Of a stretch of DNA of 64,000 nucleotides, positions 16,290 to 26,521 are shown in pieces. How positions within the stretch are numbered: position 1 is the stretch's first letter; every line of letters starts with the position of its first letter. Source of the DNA: AP-15 sp963738185 (GTDB lineage Bacteria; Pseudomonadota; Alphaproteobacteria; ATCC43930; CGMCC-115725); contig CAVTVA010000002.1 in assembly GCA_963738185.1 (NCBI GenBank), positions 246,120 through 310,119 on the forward strand, read 5' to 3'. Under the pieces are notes generated by a model. The model had not been told where the DNA came from and did no database searches. It saw only the letters and a list, made by a program, of their open reading frames with translations. The translations under genes and the position numbers were made by a program.

Positions 16290-17415
16290 TCAGCCGTTGG
16301 TGGCGATCGCGTCGGAGCCTTCGATGCGGGCGGCGAGGGCGGCGGCCAAAAAGCGGTCGATATCGCCGTCGAGCACAGCACCGGTGTTGGCGGTCTCGAC
16401 CCCGGTGCGCAGATCCTTGACCATCTGATAGGGCTGCAGCACGTAGGAGCGGATCTGGTGGCCCCAGCCGATGTCGCTCTTGGTCGCGTTCTTGGCGTCG
16501 GTCACCGCCTCGCGCCGCTCCAATTCGGCCTCGTAGAGGCGGGCGCGCAACATCGAGAACGCATGGGCGCGGTTCTGGTGCTGCGAGCGCTCGCTCTGGC
16601 ACTGCACGACGATGCCGCTGGGCCCGTGGGTGATACGCACCGCGCTGTCGGTCTTGTTGACGTGCTGGCCGCCGGCCCCCGAGGAGCGATAGGTGTCGAT
16701 GCGCAAGTCCTTGTCGTTGATCTCGACCTCGATCTTGTCGTCGACCACCGGATAGACCCAGACCGAGGCAAAGCTGGTGTGGCGGCGGTCGTTCGAGTCG
16801 AACGGCGAAATCCGCACCAGGCGGTGGACGCCGCTCTCGGTCTTCAGCCAGCCATAGGCGTCAGGGCCGGCGACCCGGATCGTCGCCGATTTGAGCCCGG
16901 CCTCCTCGCCGCCGCTCTCCTCGAGCCATTCGGTCTTGTAGCCGTGCGCTTCGGCCCAGCGCACATACATGCGCAACAGCATCTCGGCCCAATCCTGCGC
17001 CTCGGTGCCACCGGCGCCGGCATGGATTTCGACGTAGCAGTCGTTGCCGTCGGCCTCCCCTGATAGGAGGCTTTCGAGCTCGCGCCGGGCGGCCTCGGCG
17101 CGCAGCTTTTCGAGCGCCGCCTCGGCCTCGGCGACGATGGCCGCCTCGCCCTCGGCCTCGCCCAATTCGATCAGTTGGAGCGCGTCCTCGACCTCGCGCT
17201 CGATGCGGCGGTAGCCGCCGATCGCCTGGTCGAGCCGGGTGCGCTCGCGCAGCAGCTTCTGCGCCGCGGCCGGATCGTCCCACAGGCGCGGGTTCTCGGC
17301 CTCGGCGTTCAGCTCGGCGAGACGCCTTGTTGCGGTATCCCAGTCAAAGATGCCTCCTCAGCAGGGCCAGCGACCTGTTGATGTCGCCGGCCGCCGCCTC
17401 GATCTCGGCGCGCAT
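16290..17415 (-). CDS. prfB: Peptide chain release factor 2 (programmed +1 frameshift)
   Basis: Translation starts at 17415 (MRAEIEAAAGDINRS) and meets an in-frame TGA at 17346-17344 after CTT. Skipping the T continues as DWDTATRRLAELNAEAENPRLW into the rest of the gene, giving a 374-residue RF2. The main part has the RF2 stop-codon recognition region and the universal GGQ motif in RSSGAGGQHVNKTDSAV, which triggers peptide release. RF2 reads UGA and UAA. The recoding site makes the gene self-regulating: low RF2 favours the shift. The gene lies downstream of mrcA on the same strand, a common alphaproteobacterial order. Any tool ignoring recoding would start it too late or call it broken. Confidence 0.95.
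17343..17358 (-). promoter_or_regulatory. prfB recoding signal (SD-like element + CUU UGA C)
   Basis: On the minus strand, AGGAGG (17358-17353) is followed by CAT, then CTT TGA C. The six-base Shine-Dalgarno-like element sits three bases before the slippery CTT, the same spacing as the known bacterial prfB site, where the ribosome slips from CUU to UUU and reads GAC. The downstream frame joins exactly (17345 is in phase with the release-factor body). Confidence 0.93.
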
Positions 17416-17458
17416 GCTCTGCTCCGTCAATGGGTTTCGGTTCGCAAGCCCAGTTTTG

Positions 17459-20195
17459 CTAATATAGGCCGCCGGTGCCGCTCAGAGGAGCGCCGCGCGG
17501 CGGCAGCAGCGCATTGGCGCCGGCCCCACCAGGCCCGGCGGCGCTATTGCCGGGGCCGCCGCCGAAATTGCCGTTTGCGGCATCCTCGCCCCCGGATGCG
17601 TTGGGCCCCGCGCTCAGAGCGCCGCCGTTTTGGCCGCCGCCGTTTTGGCCGCCGCCGATTTGACCGTCCCCCGACTGGCTGTCTTCCGGCTGGCCGTCGC
17701 CCGGCTGCCCGCCCGCGCCCTGGCCGGTCGAGGCGAGCGTCGAACTCGTCGCCCGAGGCATTGGCCGGATGGCGCTCTGGGTTCTTGCCCGGCGCGGTGC
17801 CGGGCTTGTAGGCATCGTAGATTGCTGGCCCGTCGCCAGAAATCGGCAGGCCGGTGACGGCGCTGACCCGGTAGAGCCGCAGGCCCGGCGGGATGCGGAA
17901 ATCGGTCGCCGGGGTGTTTTTCAGCGCGGCGATCATAAAATCGCGAAAGATCGGGGCGGCGACATGCCCGCCAGTCTCGTCCTTGCCGAGGCTTCTTGGA
18001 TCGTCATAGCCGATATAGACGCCGGCGGCGAGGTCGGGTGTGAAGCCCTCGAACCACGCATCGCGGAAGTCATTGGTGGTCCCGGTCTTGCCGGCGATCG
18101 GCCGGCCCACCGCCTTGACCGCATCGCCGGTGCCGTGCTGCACCACCCCTTCCATCATCGTCACCATCTGATAGGCCGAGCCGGGGTCGGCGACCTGCTC
18201 GCGGGTGTCCGGGATGACCGGCACCGGCTGGTGATGCCATTCGACATTGGTGCAGCCGTTGCAGGGCCGGTCGTCGGCGCGGAAGATGGTCCTGCCGTTG
18301 CGGTCCTGGACGCGGTCGATCACGGTCGGAGTGACCCGCTTGCCGCCGTTGACCAGCATCGCATAGGCGGCGGTCAGCCGCAGCGGGGTGGTGACGCCGG
18401 CGCCGAGCGTGATCGCATATTCGTGCGGCACGTGATCCATGATGCCAAAGCGCTCGATCGTGTCGGCGATCGGCCCCATCCCGACCATCGTGGCGAGGCG
18501 CACGGTCAAGGTATCGATCGACTGCTCCAGCCCGACCCGCAATGTGGTCGGCCCGCGAAATTCGTTGTGCTCGTAATTGGTCGGCGTCCACATCGGCAGC
18601 CCCGGGCCTTGCGGCAGCGAGATCGGCGCGTCGCTGACCCGGCTCGACGGCGTAAAGCCGTGGTCGAGCGCCGTTAGAAAGACGAACGGCTTGATCGCCG
18701 ACCCGGTCTGCCGATAGCCCTGGGTGGCGCGGTCGAACTGGCTGATGGCAAAGCTGAACCCGCCGCTGATCGCCAGCACCCGCCCGGTATGCGGGTCCAT
18801 TACGACCAGCGCGCCCGAGACCTCCGGCACCTGGCACAGGGTGAAGCCTCCCGGCTTGACGATCGGCGCGACGATGGTCTCGGCGTGCTCCTTGGTTTTC
18901 TTGGGAAGAGCTTTTTCGGCGTCGCTTTTTGCTGGCGGCGGCTCGATCGGGGTGACCATCACCACCTCGCCGGGCTTGACGACGTTGCCGGCGGCATGCG
19001 GGTAGGGGCCGAGACTGCCGTTGGCGTAGCGCGGCCGGGCCCAGCGCATCTGCGAAAACGGGATGTCCCCGGTGCTGCCGTCGGCAAAGCCGATCGCCGC
19101 CGCACCGGGCGCCGTGTGCAGCACCACCGCCAGGCGCCAGCCGACATCGCTCGCCACCGCCGGCACCGCGACTTTGCCCAAGGCCGAGGCCCAATCGCCC
19201 TTGGGGTCGATATGGGCGATGCCGCCCCGCCAGCCTTCATGGGCGTGGTCATAGGCAACGAGCCCATTGCGCAACGCCTTGTCGGCATCGGCCTGCAGGC
19301 GCGGGTTAAGACTGGTGCGCACCGACAGCCCGGCCTCGTACAGCGCTTTTTCGCCATAGCGCGCCAAGAGCTCGCGCCGAACCTCCTCGGCGAAATAGGG
19401 CGCCTTGACCTCGGCGGCCTCCTGCCGATGGCGCAGGACCAGCGGCTCCGCCTTGGCCGCCTGCGCCGCGGCGCGGCTGACAAAGCCGTCATCGGCCATG
19501 CGGTCGAGGACCCAGTCGCGGCGCGCTGTCGCCGCCTGCGGCGAGCGCGCCGGATTGTAGCGGTTGGGCGCCTTGGGCAGACCGCCGAGGAACGCCGCCT
19601 CGCCCAGGCTCAGCTGGTCGAGCGATTTGTCGAAATAGGTCAGCGCCGCCGCCGCGACCCCATAGGCGCCCGAGCCGAGATAGATCTCGTTCAAATAGAG
19701 CTCGAGGATGCGGTCCTTAGAGAGCGCCGAGTCGATCCGGGTGGCGAGCAGGATCTCCTTGATCTTGCGCGAGACCGAAACCTCGTTGGTCAAGAGCATG
19801 TTCTTGGCGACCTGCTGGGTGATGGTCGAGGCGCCGATCGGCCGGCGACCTCCGCGCAGCCGGCCAATATCGGTGATCGAGGCGCGCAGGATCGACAGCG
19901 GATCGATCCCGTGATGGCTGTAAAAGGTCTTGTCCTCGGCCGAGATGAAGGCGTCGGCCACCCGCTTGGGGATCGACTGGATCGGCACAAACACCCGGCG
20001 CTCGGTCGCATATTCGGCCAACAGCCGCCCATCGCCAGCCTGGACCCGGGTCATAATCGGCGGCTGGTAGCTCGCCAGCTGCTGATAATCCGGCAGGTCA
20101 CGGCCGAAATACCAGATCGTGACGCCGACAAACCCACACCCGGCTACTGCCAGGATCACCGCGCAGACAAACAGAAATCGGATCAGCTTGACCAT
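17459..20195 (-). CDS. mrcA: Penicillin-binding protein 1A, with a frameshift in the C-terminal tail
   Basis: The start MVKLIRFLFVCAVILAVAG (20195) provides a membrane anchor. A GT51 glycosyltransferase domain follows (EDKTFYSHHGID, GASTITQQVAKN, RKIKEILLA, YLNEIYLGSGAYGV). Then comes an OB-like insert and a transpeptidase with the catalytic SAIKPF (SxxK), SID (SxN equivalent) and KTGTT. It polymerises and crosslinks peptidoglycan in the periplasm. From about 17750 the main frame becomes Arg-rich nonsense ending at 17544. One base over, the frame gives a Gly/Gln/Asn-rich tail (GGGQNGGGQNGG) ending SGTGGLY at 17459, the ending typical of alphaproteobacterial PBP1A. One extra base near 17740-17760 explains this. 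The enzymatic domains are unaffected. Confidence 0.9.
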
Positions 20196-20725
20196 TTTGC
20201 TCGACGCGGCGAGAGGCGGGCGCCCCTGTTGCAACCGATCGCCGCGACCACCCCGGCCCCGCGCGGCACCGCCTTATATGCGAAATTGCGGCAGGTGGTC
20301 CAAGCAAGTTTTGCCGCCCGCCGGCAACCTCGTCCCGAGCCGGGCGGGCGCGGCGCTGTCGCGGCGGCTGGTCAAAGCCCGAGGATGAAAGCCCGGAGGG
20401 ATGAAAGCATTGTCGCGGGCCGCTTCTCTCTATACATTGTGGTTGCGAGAGACCGCCGTCCGCCGGCCGGGCGCCGCGCCTGGCAGGATATCGCGCGATG
20501 CGCCCCGATGCTCGGCGGCTGAAGTAGCCGCCCGGCCGGGCCAAAGCGCAGGGCGGCGCGGATTGTAGGAACCCGAAGCCGTCCGCTGACGAGATTCGCC
20601 GTGGCCGATACCCGATCGTTCCCAGAAGGCATGAGTTCAGGCGTGGCCGGCTTCCTTGCACACGGGATCGCGCCGCCGGCCGAATTTCGCGCGGCCGCGG
20701 CAGCGCGCCTCGGAGTTACGCCCGA
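20196..20725. promoter_or_regulatory. Divergent mrcA/rne control region (530 bases)
   Basis: No gene is evident; reading frames are Arg/Pro-rich shadows. In many alphaproteobacteria an amidase gene (amiC) lies between rne and mrcA, but it is not here. A possible plus-strand promoter is TTGTCG (20410-20415), a 15-base spacer, and TATACA (20431-20436), about 290 bases before rne. That would leave a long 5' UTR, which in other bacteria mediates RNase E autoregulation. This is a weak match, and no RNA structure was verified. Confidence 0.35.
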
Positions 20726-23700
20726 ATGGCAAAGCGCATGCTCATCGACGCCACCCACCCCGAAGAAACCCGGGTGGTGGTGCTAAATGGTAATCGTCTC
20801 GAGGAGTTTGATTTCGAATCATCGACAAAGCAGCAGGTAAAAGGAAATATTTATCTCGCTAAGGTGACGCGTGTCGAACCGTCGCTGCAAGCGTCGTTTG
20901 TAGAGTATGGCGGCAATCGGCACGGGTTTCTTGCCTTTAGCGAAATCCATCCCGATTACTTCAGGATTCCGGTCGGCGACCGGGATACAGCTGCAGGCGG
21001 CTGGCATCAGGCCGAGCATGTTGCCCTGGAGGCCGGCGCCGAGACCGCCGAATCCGAGACCGCGGACGACGCTGGGGTGCCGCTGGCGGTGGCGTTGCCC
21101 GAGCCGGTTGCGGTCATCGAAGCGGCGACCGGGGCAGAGGATCCGGCAGCCGAAGATTCGACGGGGCCGGAAGAACCGGCGGCCCTGTCCTCAGAATCGG
21201 GTGACAAGCCGGGCGGCGACGGTGAACCCCCGCTCGATTATCCGTCGAGTGCGGCAAAGGGCTCAGCAGCCGACTGGGCGGAGGCGGACGGCGCCTTGGC
21301 GGGGGGCGCGGCGGCGGACAACCCGATCGCCAACGGTGCTAGGGTCGGTTTTGTCGCTGAGGCCGAGGCCCGCGCCGAAGCGGCGCGAGCCGCGCTGCCT
21401 TGGGAGGACCTGACGCCGTTTGTCCCGGTTGCGCCCGATCAGGGTCAGCCGCCGTCGCCGCAGCCCGATCCGGTCTCGGCGGCGCCCGAGCGCGAACCGG
21501 GCGGCTACGCGACGCTGCGCTCGGACAATGCCGGTGGCGGGGAAGCAGCAAGCGCTGAAAGCGCGGAGTGGGCGACGAGCGCGGGCGAGGACGACCTGCT
21601 TGCCGGTTCGGATGAGCCGGTGTTGCTGACGCAGGCGCGTGCCCCGGTTGAAGGCGAGAACGGCGAGGCCGAAATCATCGAGACCCTCGGCGGCGACGAG
21701 TTCGAGGAGGCCGAGCGCCAGCGTTCGCGCGCCCCTCGCCATTACAAAATCCAAGAGGTGGTCAAGCGCCGGCAGATCATGCTGGTCCAGGTCACCAAGG
21801 AGGAGCGCGGCAACAAGGGGGCAGCGCTGACCACCTACCTGTCGCTCGCCGGGCGCTATTGCGTCTTGATGCCGAACACGGCGCGCGGCGGCGGCGTCTC
21901 GCGCAAGATCACCAGCATCACCGACCGCCGCCGGTTGAAGGACATTCTCGAGGAGCTCGACATCCCCGAAGGCATGGGGGTGATCGTGCGCACCGCCGGG
22001 GCCGAGCGCTCCAAGGCCGAAATCAAGCGCGACTACGAATATCTGCTACGGCTGTGGAACGAGATCCGCGAGCTGACCTTGCAGTCGACCGCACCGGCCT
22101 TGATCTACGAGGAAGGCAATCTGATCAAGCGTTCGATCCGCGATCTCTACACCCGCGACATCGACGAGGTGCTGGTCGAGGGCGAGGACGGCTACCGCAC
22201 GGCAAAAGCCTTTATGAAGATGCTGATGCCGAGCCACGCCAAGCGGGTCCAGCCCTACCGAGACCCGCAGATCGGGCTGTTGCACCGTTTTCAGGTCGAG
22301 AGCCAGATCGACGCGATCCATTCGCCGATCGTTCAGCTGCGCTCCGGCGGCTATGTCGTGATCAACCAGACCGAGGCGCTGGTCGCGATCGACGTCAACT
22401 CCGGCCGCTCGACCCGCGAGCGCAACATCGAAGAGACGGCGCTGCGCACCAATCTCGAGGCGGCCGAGGAGATCGCCCGCCAGCTGCGGCTGCGCGACCT
22501 CGCCGGGCTGATCGTGATCGACCTTATCGATATGGAGGAGCATCGCAACAACGGTGCGGTCGAACGACGGCTCAAGGATGCACTGAAAAACGATCGCGCC
22601 CGCATCCAGGTGGGCCGGATCAGCGCGTTCGGCCTCCTCGAGATGTCGCGCCAGCGGCTGCGCCCGTCCTTGGTCGAAGCCTCGACCCAGCCCTGCCCGC
22701 ATTGCGGGGGCACCGGTTTTATCCGCTCGACCGAATCGACGGCGCTTTATGTGCTGCGCTCGATCGAGGAGGAGGGGATGCGGCGGCGCTCGGCCGAGGT
22801 GTGCGTTTATGTGCCAACCACCGTCGCGCTCTACATCCTCAACCACAAACGCGACTCGTTGGCGCAGCTCGAAGCGCGCTATGGGGTTCACGTGCTGGTG
22901 GCGCGCGACGACGCGCTGATCCCGCCCGCCTTCCGCCTCGAGCGGCTGCGCGCCTACGAGCCCGGCGACGCGGCGCCGGTGGCGATGGCGCCGCTGACCC
23001 AGGCGCCCGAGATCGACGAGGATGAACCCGGCGACGAGGACGCCGGGGCGACCGAGGCTGGCGCGACCCCGACCGCCGAGACCGAGGTGGGCGAGGCTCA
23101 AGCTGGCGCGGCCGAACGGCGTGGCCAGGACGACGAGGAGGAGCGCGGCCGCAACCGCCGGCGCCGCCGGCGGCGCCGGCGCCACGACGAAGACCGGGGT
23201 GCCCTAGCCTCCGCTCGCGTCGCCGATGAGGGCGAGGAGCCGGCGGGGGAACCCTTCGCCGCGGCCGGCGAGATGCACGATGCCGAGACCGCCAACGGTG
23301 AGACCGGCACCGGCACCGGCAACGGCAACGGCAACGGCGAGGAGGACCATGGCGAGGATGACAAGCTGCGCCGTCGCCGCGGCCGTCGCGGCGGAAGACG
23401 GCGCGGGCGGCGCGACGAGGGTGCGGGGGCAAGCTTTGACGATCCGCGCCCGGCCTCGCTGACGGTGGAGATCGCGTCGGCGCCCGCCGCGGGCGAAGCC
23501 GGGAATGGCGAACTCGCCGGCGAGGCGGCCGAGCGGGAAGGCGCGCCGGCGCCGTGGTCGTGGGCGGCGGATGCTGCCGCCGATGCCGGCGGCGTCGCCG
23601 GTCGGGCGGCGGCTGCCGAGATGGAGACGGCGAGCGAGATGGAGACGGCGAGCCTGCCGGCGCTCGCCGGCGAGCCGCTGCCGAGCCGATCGGAGCCGGC

Positions 23701-24202
23701 CGAGGCCGGGCCGGAAAACTCACCACAAACCATCCTCGACGCCGACGATGTCGAGCAAGCGCCGTCAGAACAGGGCCCGGCAGAGGGCCAGTTCTCGCCA
23801 TCGCCGGCCGGCGGGTGGGAACCGGCGATACAAGGTGGCGACGGGGCACGGTTGGCGGCTCTTCCACAAGGCGCGGCCGAACCTCGAACCGTCAACCAGG
23901 AGGAGCACGGCCAGGAGGGGCACGGCCAGGAGGAGCACGGCCAGGAGGAGCATCGCCAGGAGGAGCACGGCCAGGAGGAGCACGGCCAGGAGGAGCACCG
24001 CCAGGAGGAGCACGGCCAGGAGGAGCTCAGCCAGCACGCGCCTCGTCAGGACGAACGCGAGCAACGCCTCGCCGCGACGCCGGCCGGCCCGGACATTCCA
24101 GCGTCCGAACCGCAGCCGGAGCCGGCATCGGCAGTCCAAACGGTCACCGAAAAGCCGCCGAGCCCGCGCAAGGGTTGGTGGCAGCGCCTGATCCAATCCT
24201 GA
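20726..24202 (+). CDS. rne: Ribonuclease E
   Basis: The 1158-residue product starts MAKRMLIDATHPEETRVVVL. It has an S1 domain split by a long acidic insertion (about residues 85-335), usual in alphaproteobacterial RNase E. The S1 end and 5' sensor include HYKIQEVVKRRQIMLVQV. The catalytic DNase I-like domain has AIDVNSGRSTRERNIEETA and LIVIDLIDMEEHRNN with the two metal-binding Asp, and the Zn-link is CPHCGG. The C-terminal half is low complexity: Arg-rich RNA-binding blocks (RRRRRRRRRR and GRRGGRRRGRR), acidic spacers, and nine EEHGQ-type repeats. The enzyme makes primary cuts in mRNA and processes rRNA at the inner membrane as degradosome scaffold. The frame is intact over 3.5 kb. Confidence 0.95.
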   Translation: MAKRMLIDATHPEETRVVVLNGNRLEEFDFESSTKQQVKGNIYLAKVTRVEPSLQASFVEYGGNRHGFLAFSEIHPDYFRIPVGDRDTAAGGWHQAEHVALEAGAETAESETADDAGVPLAVALPEPVAVIEAATGAEDPAAEDSTGPEEPAALSSESGDKPGGDGEPPLDYPSSAAKGSAADWAEADGALAGGAAADNPIANGARVGFVAEAEARAEAARAALPWEDLTPFVPVAPDQGQPPSPQPDPVSAAPEREPGGYATLRSDNAGGGEAASAESAEWATSAGEDDLLAGSDEPVLLTQARAPVEGENGEAEIIETLGGDEFEEAERQRSRAPRHYKIQEVVKRRQIMLVQVTKEERGNKGAALTTYLSLAGRYCVLMPNTARGGGVSRKITSITDRRRLKDILEELDIPEGMGVIVRTAGAERSKAEIKRDYEYLLRLWNEIRELTLQSTAPALIYEEGNLIKRSIRDLYTRDIDEVLVEGEDGYRTAKAFMKMLMPSHAKRVQPYRDPQIGLLHRFQVESQIDAIHSPIVQLRSGGYVVINQTEALVAIDVNSGRSTRERNIEETALRTNLEAAEEIARQLRLRDLAGLIVIDLIDMEEHRNNGAVERRLKDALKNDRARIQVGRISAFGLLEMSRQRLRPSLVEASTQPCPHCGGTGFIRSTESTALYVLRSIEEEGMRRRSAEVCVYVPTTVALYILNHKRDSLAQLEARYGVHVLVARDDALIPPAFRLERLRAYEPGDAAPVAMAPLTQAPEIDEDEPGDEDAGATEAGATPTAETEVGEAQAGAAERRGQDDEEERGRNRRRRRRRRRHDEDRGALASARVADEGEEPAGEPFAAAGEMHDAETANGETGTGTGNGNGNGEEDHGEDDKLRRRRGRRGGRRRGRRDEGAGASFDDPRPASLTVEIASAPAAGEAGNGELAGEAAEREGAPAPWSWAADAAADAGGVAGRAAAAEMETASEMETASLPALAGEPLPSRSEPAEAGPENSPQTILDADDVEQAPSEQGPAEGQFSPSPAGGWEPAIQGGDGARLAALPQGAAEPRTVNQEEHGQEGHGQEEHGQEEHRQEEHGQEEHGQEEHRQEEHGQEELSQHAPRQDEREQRLAATPAGPDIPASEPQPEPASAVQTVTEKPPSPRKGWWQRLIQS
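23900..24034 (+). repeat. Nine tandem 15-base units encoding EEHGQ in rne
   Basis: The unit GAGGAGCACGGCCAG is repeated nine times with few changes, encoding EEHGQ, EGHGQ, EEHGQ, EEHRQ, EEHGQ, EEHGQ, EEHRQ, EEHGQ and EELSQ. The near-identity of DNA, not just protein, points to recent expansion by slippage. The unit length is a multiple of three, so copy-number change keeps the frame. Confidence 0.9.
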
Positions 24203-24330
24203 AAAGAAGCGGGCGCGAGGCCGGGTCTGCTTGCCGCTGCGCTGGCGCAGTCCTATCCTCGCGCGCCGTCGGCGAGAATGATTGGGACCAGCCCTCGGAC
24301 CCGCCCGGCGCGCTCGTGAAGGCGCTGTCG

Positions 24331-25698
24331 ATGCTGCTTTGCGCTATTTTCCGGACGACGGTCATCGTCGCCGTCGCCGCGCTCTTTTTTGGCCCTGTAG
24401 CGAGCGCCCGCGCGCAGGGAGCCGGCAGTGGGATCAGCCTGCTGCGGGACGTCGAGATCGAAGCCGACATCCACACGATGATGACCCCGATCTGGAAGGC
24501 GGCCGGGCTCGACCCGGACGCGGTCCACGTCTATCTGGTGGCGGATGACAGCATCAACTCGTTTATCGCCGGCGGTCAGAATATTTTCATAAATTCCGGT
24601 CTAGTTTTACGGGCGAAGACGCCAAACCAACTAATCGGCGTGCTCGCCCACGAAACCGGCCACATCGCCGGCGGGCATCTGTACAAGGGCGCGGAGGCGA
24701 TGCACAACGCCAGCATCGAAGAGATTTTGGCCATGGTGGCGGGCGCCGCGGCGACGGTCGCCGCGCGCGGCAGCGGCGGTGGGGCGGCGCTGCTGGGCGC
24801 GGCCGGTGTCGGACAGCGCTCCTACCTGCAATTCTCGGTCACCCAGGAAGCCACCGCCGACCACGCTGCGATGAACTTTCTCGATGCGACGCACCAGTCG
24901 GCGCGCGGGCTGCTGCAATTTTTCGAAATGATGCAGTCCGAAGAAATGCTGACCGGGCAACATGAAGACGCCTATCTGACGGACCACCCGTTGACCGAGG
25001 AGCGGATCGACTATGTCCGCGACCATGTCGAGCGCTCGCCCTATTCCAACGTTCCGGACCCGCCCGCCTACGTCGCGATGCTTGCCCGCATCAAGGCTAA
25101 GCTCGCCGCGTTCACCGAGCCGCCGCCCACGACCTTGGGTAAATATTCGGAACAAGACCACTCGGTTTTGGCGCGCTACGCCCGCGCCATCGCCGAATAC
25201 CGGATCCCCGAGCTCGATAAGGCGGTGACGATCATCGACGGGCTGATCCGCGACTACCCGAGCGATCCTTATTTTCGCGAGCTGAAGGGTCAGATGCTGT
25301 TCGAGAACGGCCACATCAAGGAGGCGGTCGGGCCTTACGAGGCGGCACTGCGGCTCGACCCCGACGCGGCGCTGCTGCGGATCGAGCTCGCGCAGGTCTA
25401 TATCGAGAACCACGATCCCGCGCAAAACCGGCTGGCGATCGCCTATCTGAGCGACGCGTTGCGCACCGAAGACAAGGACGTCGATGCCTGGCACCTGCTG
25501 GCCACCGCCTATGGGCGCGACAACCAGATCGGCATGGCGGCGCTGTCCTTGGCCGAGGAGGGTCTCGCCGCCGATAATAAAAAGGATGCGGTGCAGGAGG
25601 CCGGCCGGGCCCAGCGCCTGCTGCCAAAAAACGGCGCCGCCTATGCGCGCGCCCAGCAAATTCGCCTTCAGGCCAAAGACCTCGACAATTCGGATTGA
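24331..25698 (+). CDS. M48 family metalloprotease with TPR repeats (BepA-like)
   Basis: The ATG at 24331 follows GAAGG by 8 bases; a GTG at 24316 is an alternative. A signal peptide (MLLCAIFRTTVIVAVAALFF...ARAQG) targets the periplasm. The zinc protease domain has HETGH (H107-H111) and a downstream glutamate in SVTQEATADHAA. After residue 270 come TPR-like helices (YFRELKGQMLFENGHIKEAV, PDAALLRIELAQVYIENHD). The domain order is that of BepA/YfgC, which helps outer-membrane protein assembly and degrades stalled substrates. Length is 455 residues, normal. The bamE gene in this window is another part of that pathway. A DsbA-like gene follows after 48 bases, a common neighbour pair. Confidence 0.88.
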   Translation: MLLCAIFRTTVIVAVAALFFGPVASARAQGAGSGISLLRDVEIEADIHTMMTPIWKAAGLDPDAVHVYLVADDSINSFIAGGQNIFINSGLVLRAKTPNQLIGVLAHETGHIAGGHLYKGAEAMHNASIEEILAMVAGAAATVAARGSGGGAALLGAAGVGQRSYLQFSVTQEATADHAAMNFLDATHQSARGLLQFFEMMQSEEMLTGQHEDAYLTDHPLTEERIDYVRDHVERSPYSNVPDPPAYVAMLARIKAKLAAFTEPPPTTLGKYSEQDHSVLARYARAIAEYRIPELDKAVTIIDGLIRDYPSDPYFRELKGQMLFENGHIKEAVGPYEAALRLDPDAALLRIELAQVYIENHDPAQNRLAIAYLSDALRTEDKDVDAWHLLATAYGRDNQIGMAALSLAEEGLAADNKKDAVQEAGRAQRLLPKNGAAYARAQQIRLQAKDLDNSD

Positions 25699-25746
25699 GC
25701 CGAGCCCGGCGTCCCGCCGTTGCTCAAATCAGGGGAGCAGAATTTT

Positions 25747-26496
25747 ATGCTGGTTCGCGCGCGTTATTTCGTGCTGGCGCTGGTCTGCGGGCTGATCGTC
25801 GCAGCACCACCCGGCTTGGCCCGAGCGGCCGAGGCGACACAGCCGCAGCGCCAGGACATCGACGCGATCATCCACGACTATCTGATGCAGCACCCCGACG
25901 TCCTGATCGCCGCGCTGCGTGCGGCCGAGGACAAGCTCAGCCGCGACAACGACGTCAAGGCGACGCAGGCGGTGGCGCAGAACCGGCGCGAGATCTTCGA
26001 CGATCCGGCGACGCCGGTCGGCGGCAATCCGCAGGGCAATGCAACGATCGTCGAATTCTTCGATTACCGCTGCCCCTATTGCAAGCAGGTGGAGCCGTCG
26101 CTTGAAGCGCTCTTGAAGCAGGACCCCAAGCTGCGCCTCGTCTATAAGGAGTTTCCGATCCTCGGGCCGGTTTCGGTGACCGCGGCGCACGCGGCGCTGG
26201 CGGCGCAGCGCCAGGGCAAGTACGACGCTTTTCACGCCGCGATGATGGCGGCGCGCGGCAACATCACCGACGAGACGGTCTATCAGGTGGCGGCCTCGGT
26301 CGGGCTCGATGTCGCTCGTCTCAAGCACGACATGGCCGCGCCCGAAATCGCGCAGCAGCTGAAGGCCAATCTGGGCTTGGCCGAGCTGCTCGACGTGCAC
26401 GGCACCCCAGCCTTTATCGTCGGCGACAAGGTCGTGCCGGGGGCCATCGATCTCGCCCAGCTGAAAACCATGGTCGCCGACGCGCGCAAGCAATAG
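25747..26496 (+). CDS. DsbA-family thiol:disulfide oxidoreductase (exported)
   Basis: The ATG at 25747 has a GGGGAG about 9 bases upstream. The 249-residue product has a signal peptide ending near LARAAEA and a helical N-terminal extension (DIDAIIHDYLMQHPDVL) seen in ScsC/BcrD-like and alphaproteobacterial DsbA proteins. The thioredoxin-fold domain has CPYC (C109-C112) and the cis-proline loop HGTPAFIVG. It would form or isomerise disulfides in the periplasm. The extension is the segment that oligomerises ScsC-type isomerases, so isomerase rather than oxidase activity is possible. It probably shares a transcript with the M48 protease. Confidence 0.85.
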   Translation: MLVRARYFVLALVCGLIVAAPPGLARAAEATQPQRQDIDAIIHDYLMQHPDVLIAALRAAEDKLSRDNDVKATQAVAQNRREIFDDPATPVGGNPQGNATIVEFFDYRCPYCKQVEPSLEALLKQDPKLRLVYKEFPILGPVSVTAAHAALAAQRQGKYDAFHAAMMAARGNITDETVYQVAASVGLDVARLKHDMAAPEIAQQLKANLGLAELLDVHGTPAFIVGDKVVPGAIDLAQLKTMVADARKQ

Positions 26497-26521
26497 CGGC
26501 AAGCTCGCCGGCGCCCAACGG

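Noticed and set aside
17344..17346. In-frame TGA as evidence that prfB is a pseudogene
   Set aside because: It is part of the programmed frameshift site with an SD-like element and CTT TGA C, and both frames join into RF2.
18789..20522. Long plus-strand open frame opposite mrcA (577 codons)
   Set aside because: GC-rich coding DNA often leaves the opposite strand open; the composition is Arg/Asp/His-rich with no family motifs, while mrcA on the other strand is certain.
23897..24034. CRISPR-like array of short repeats
   Set aside because: The 15-base units are directly adjacent, without spacers, and are in frame inside rne encoding EEHGQ.
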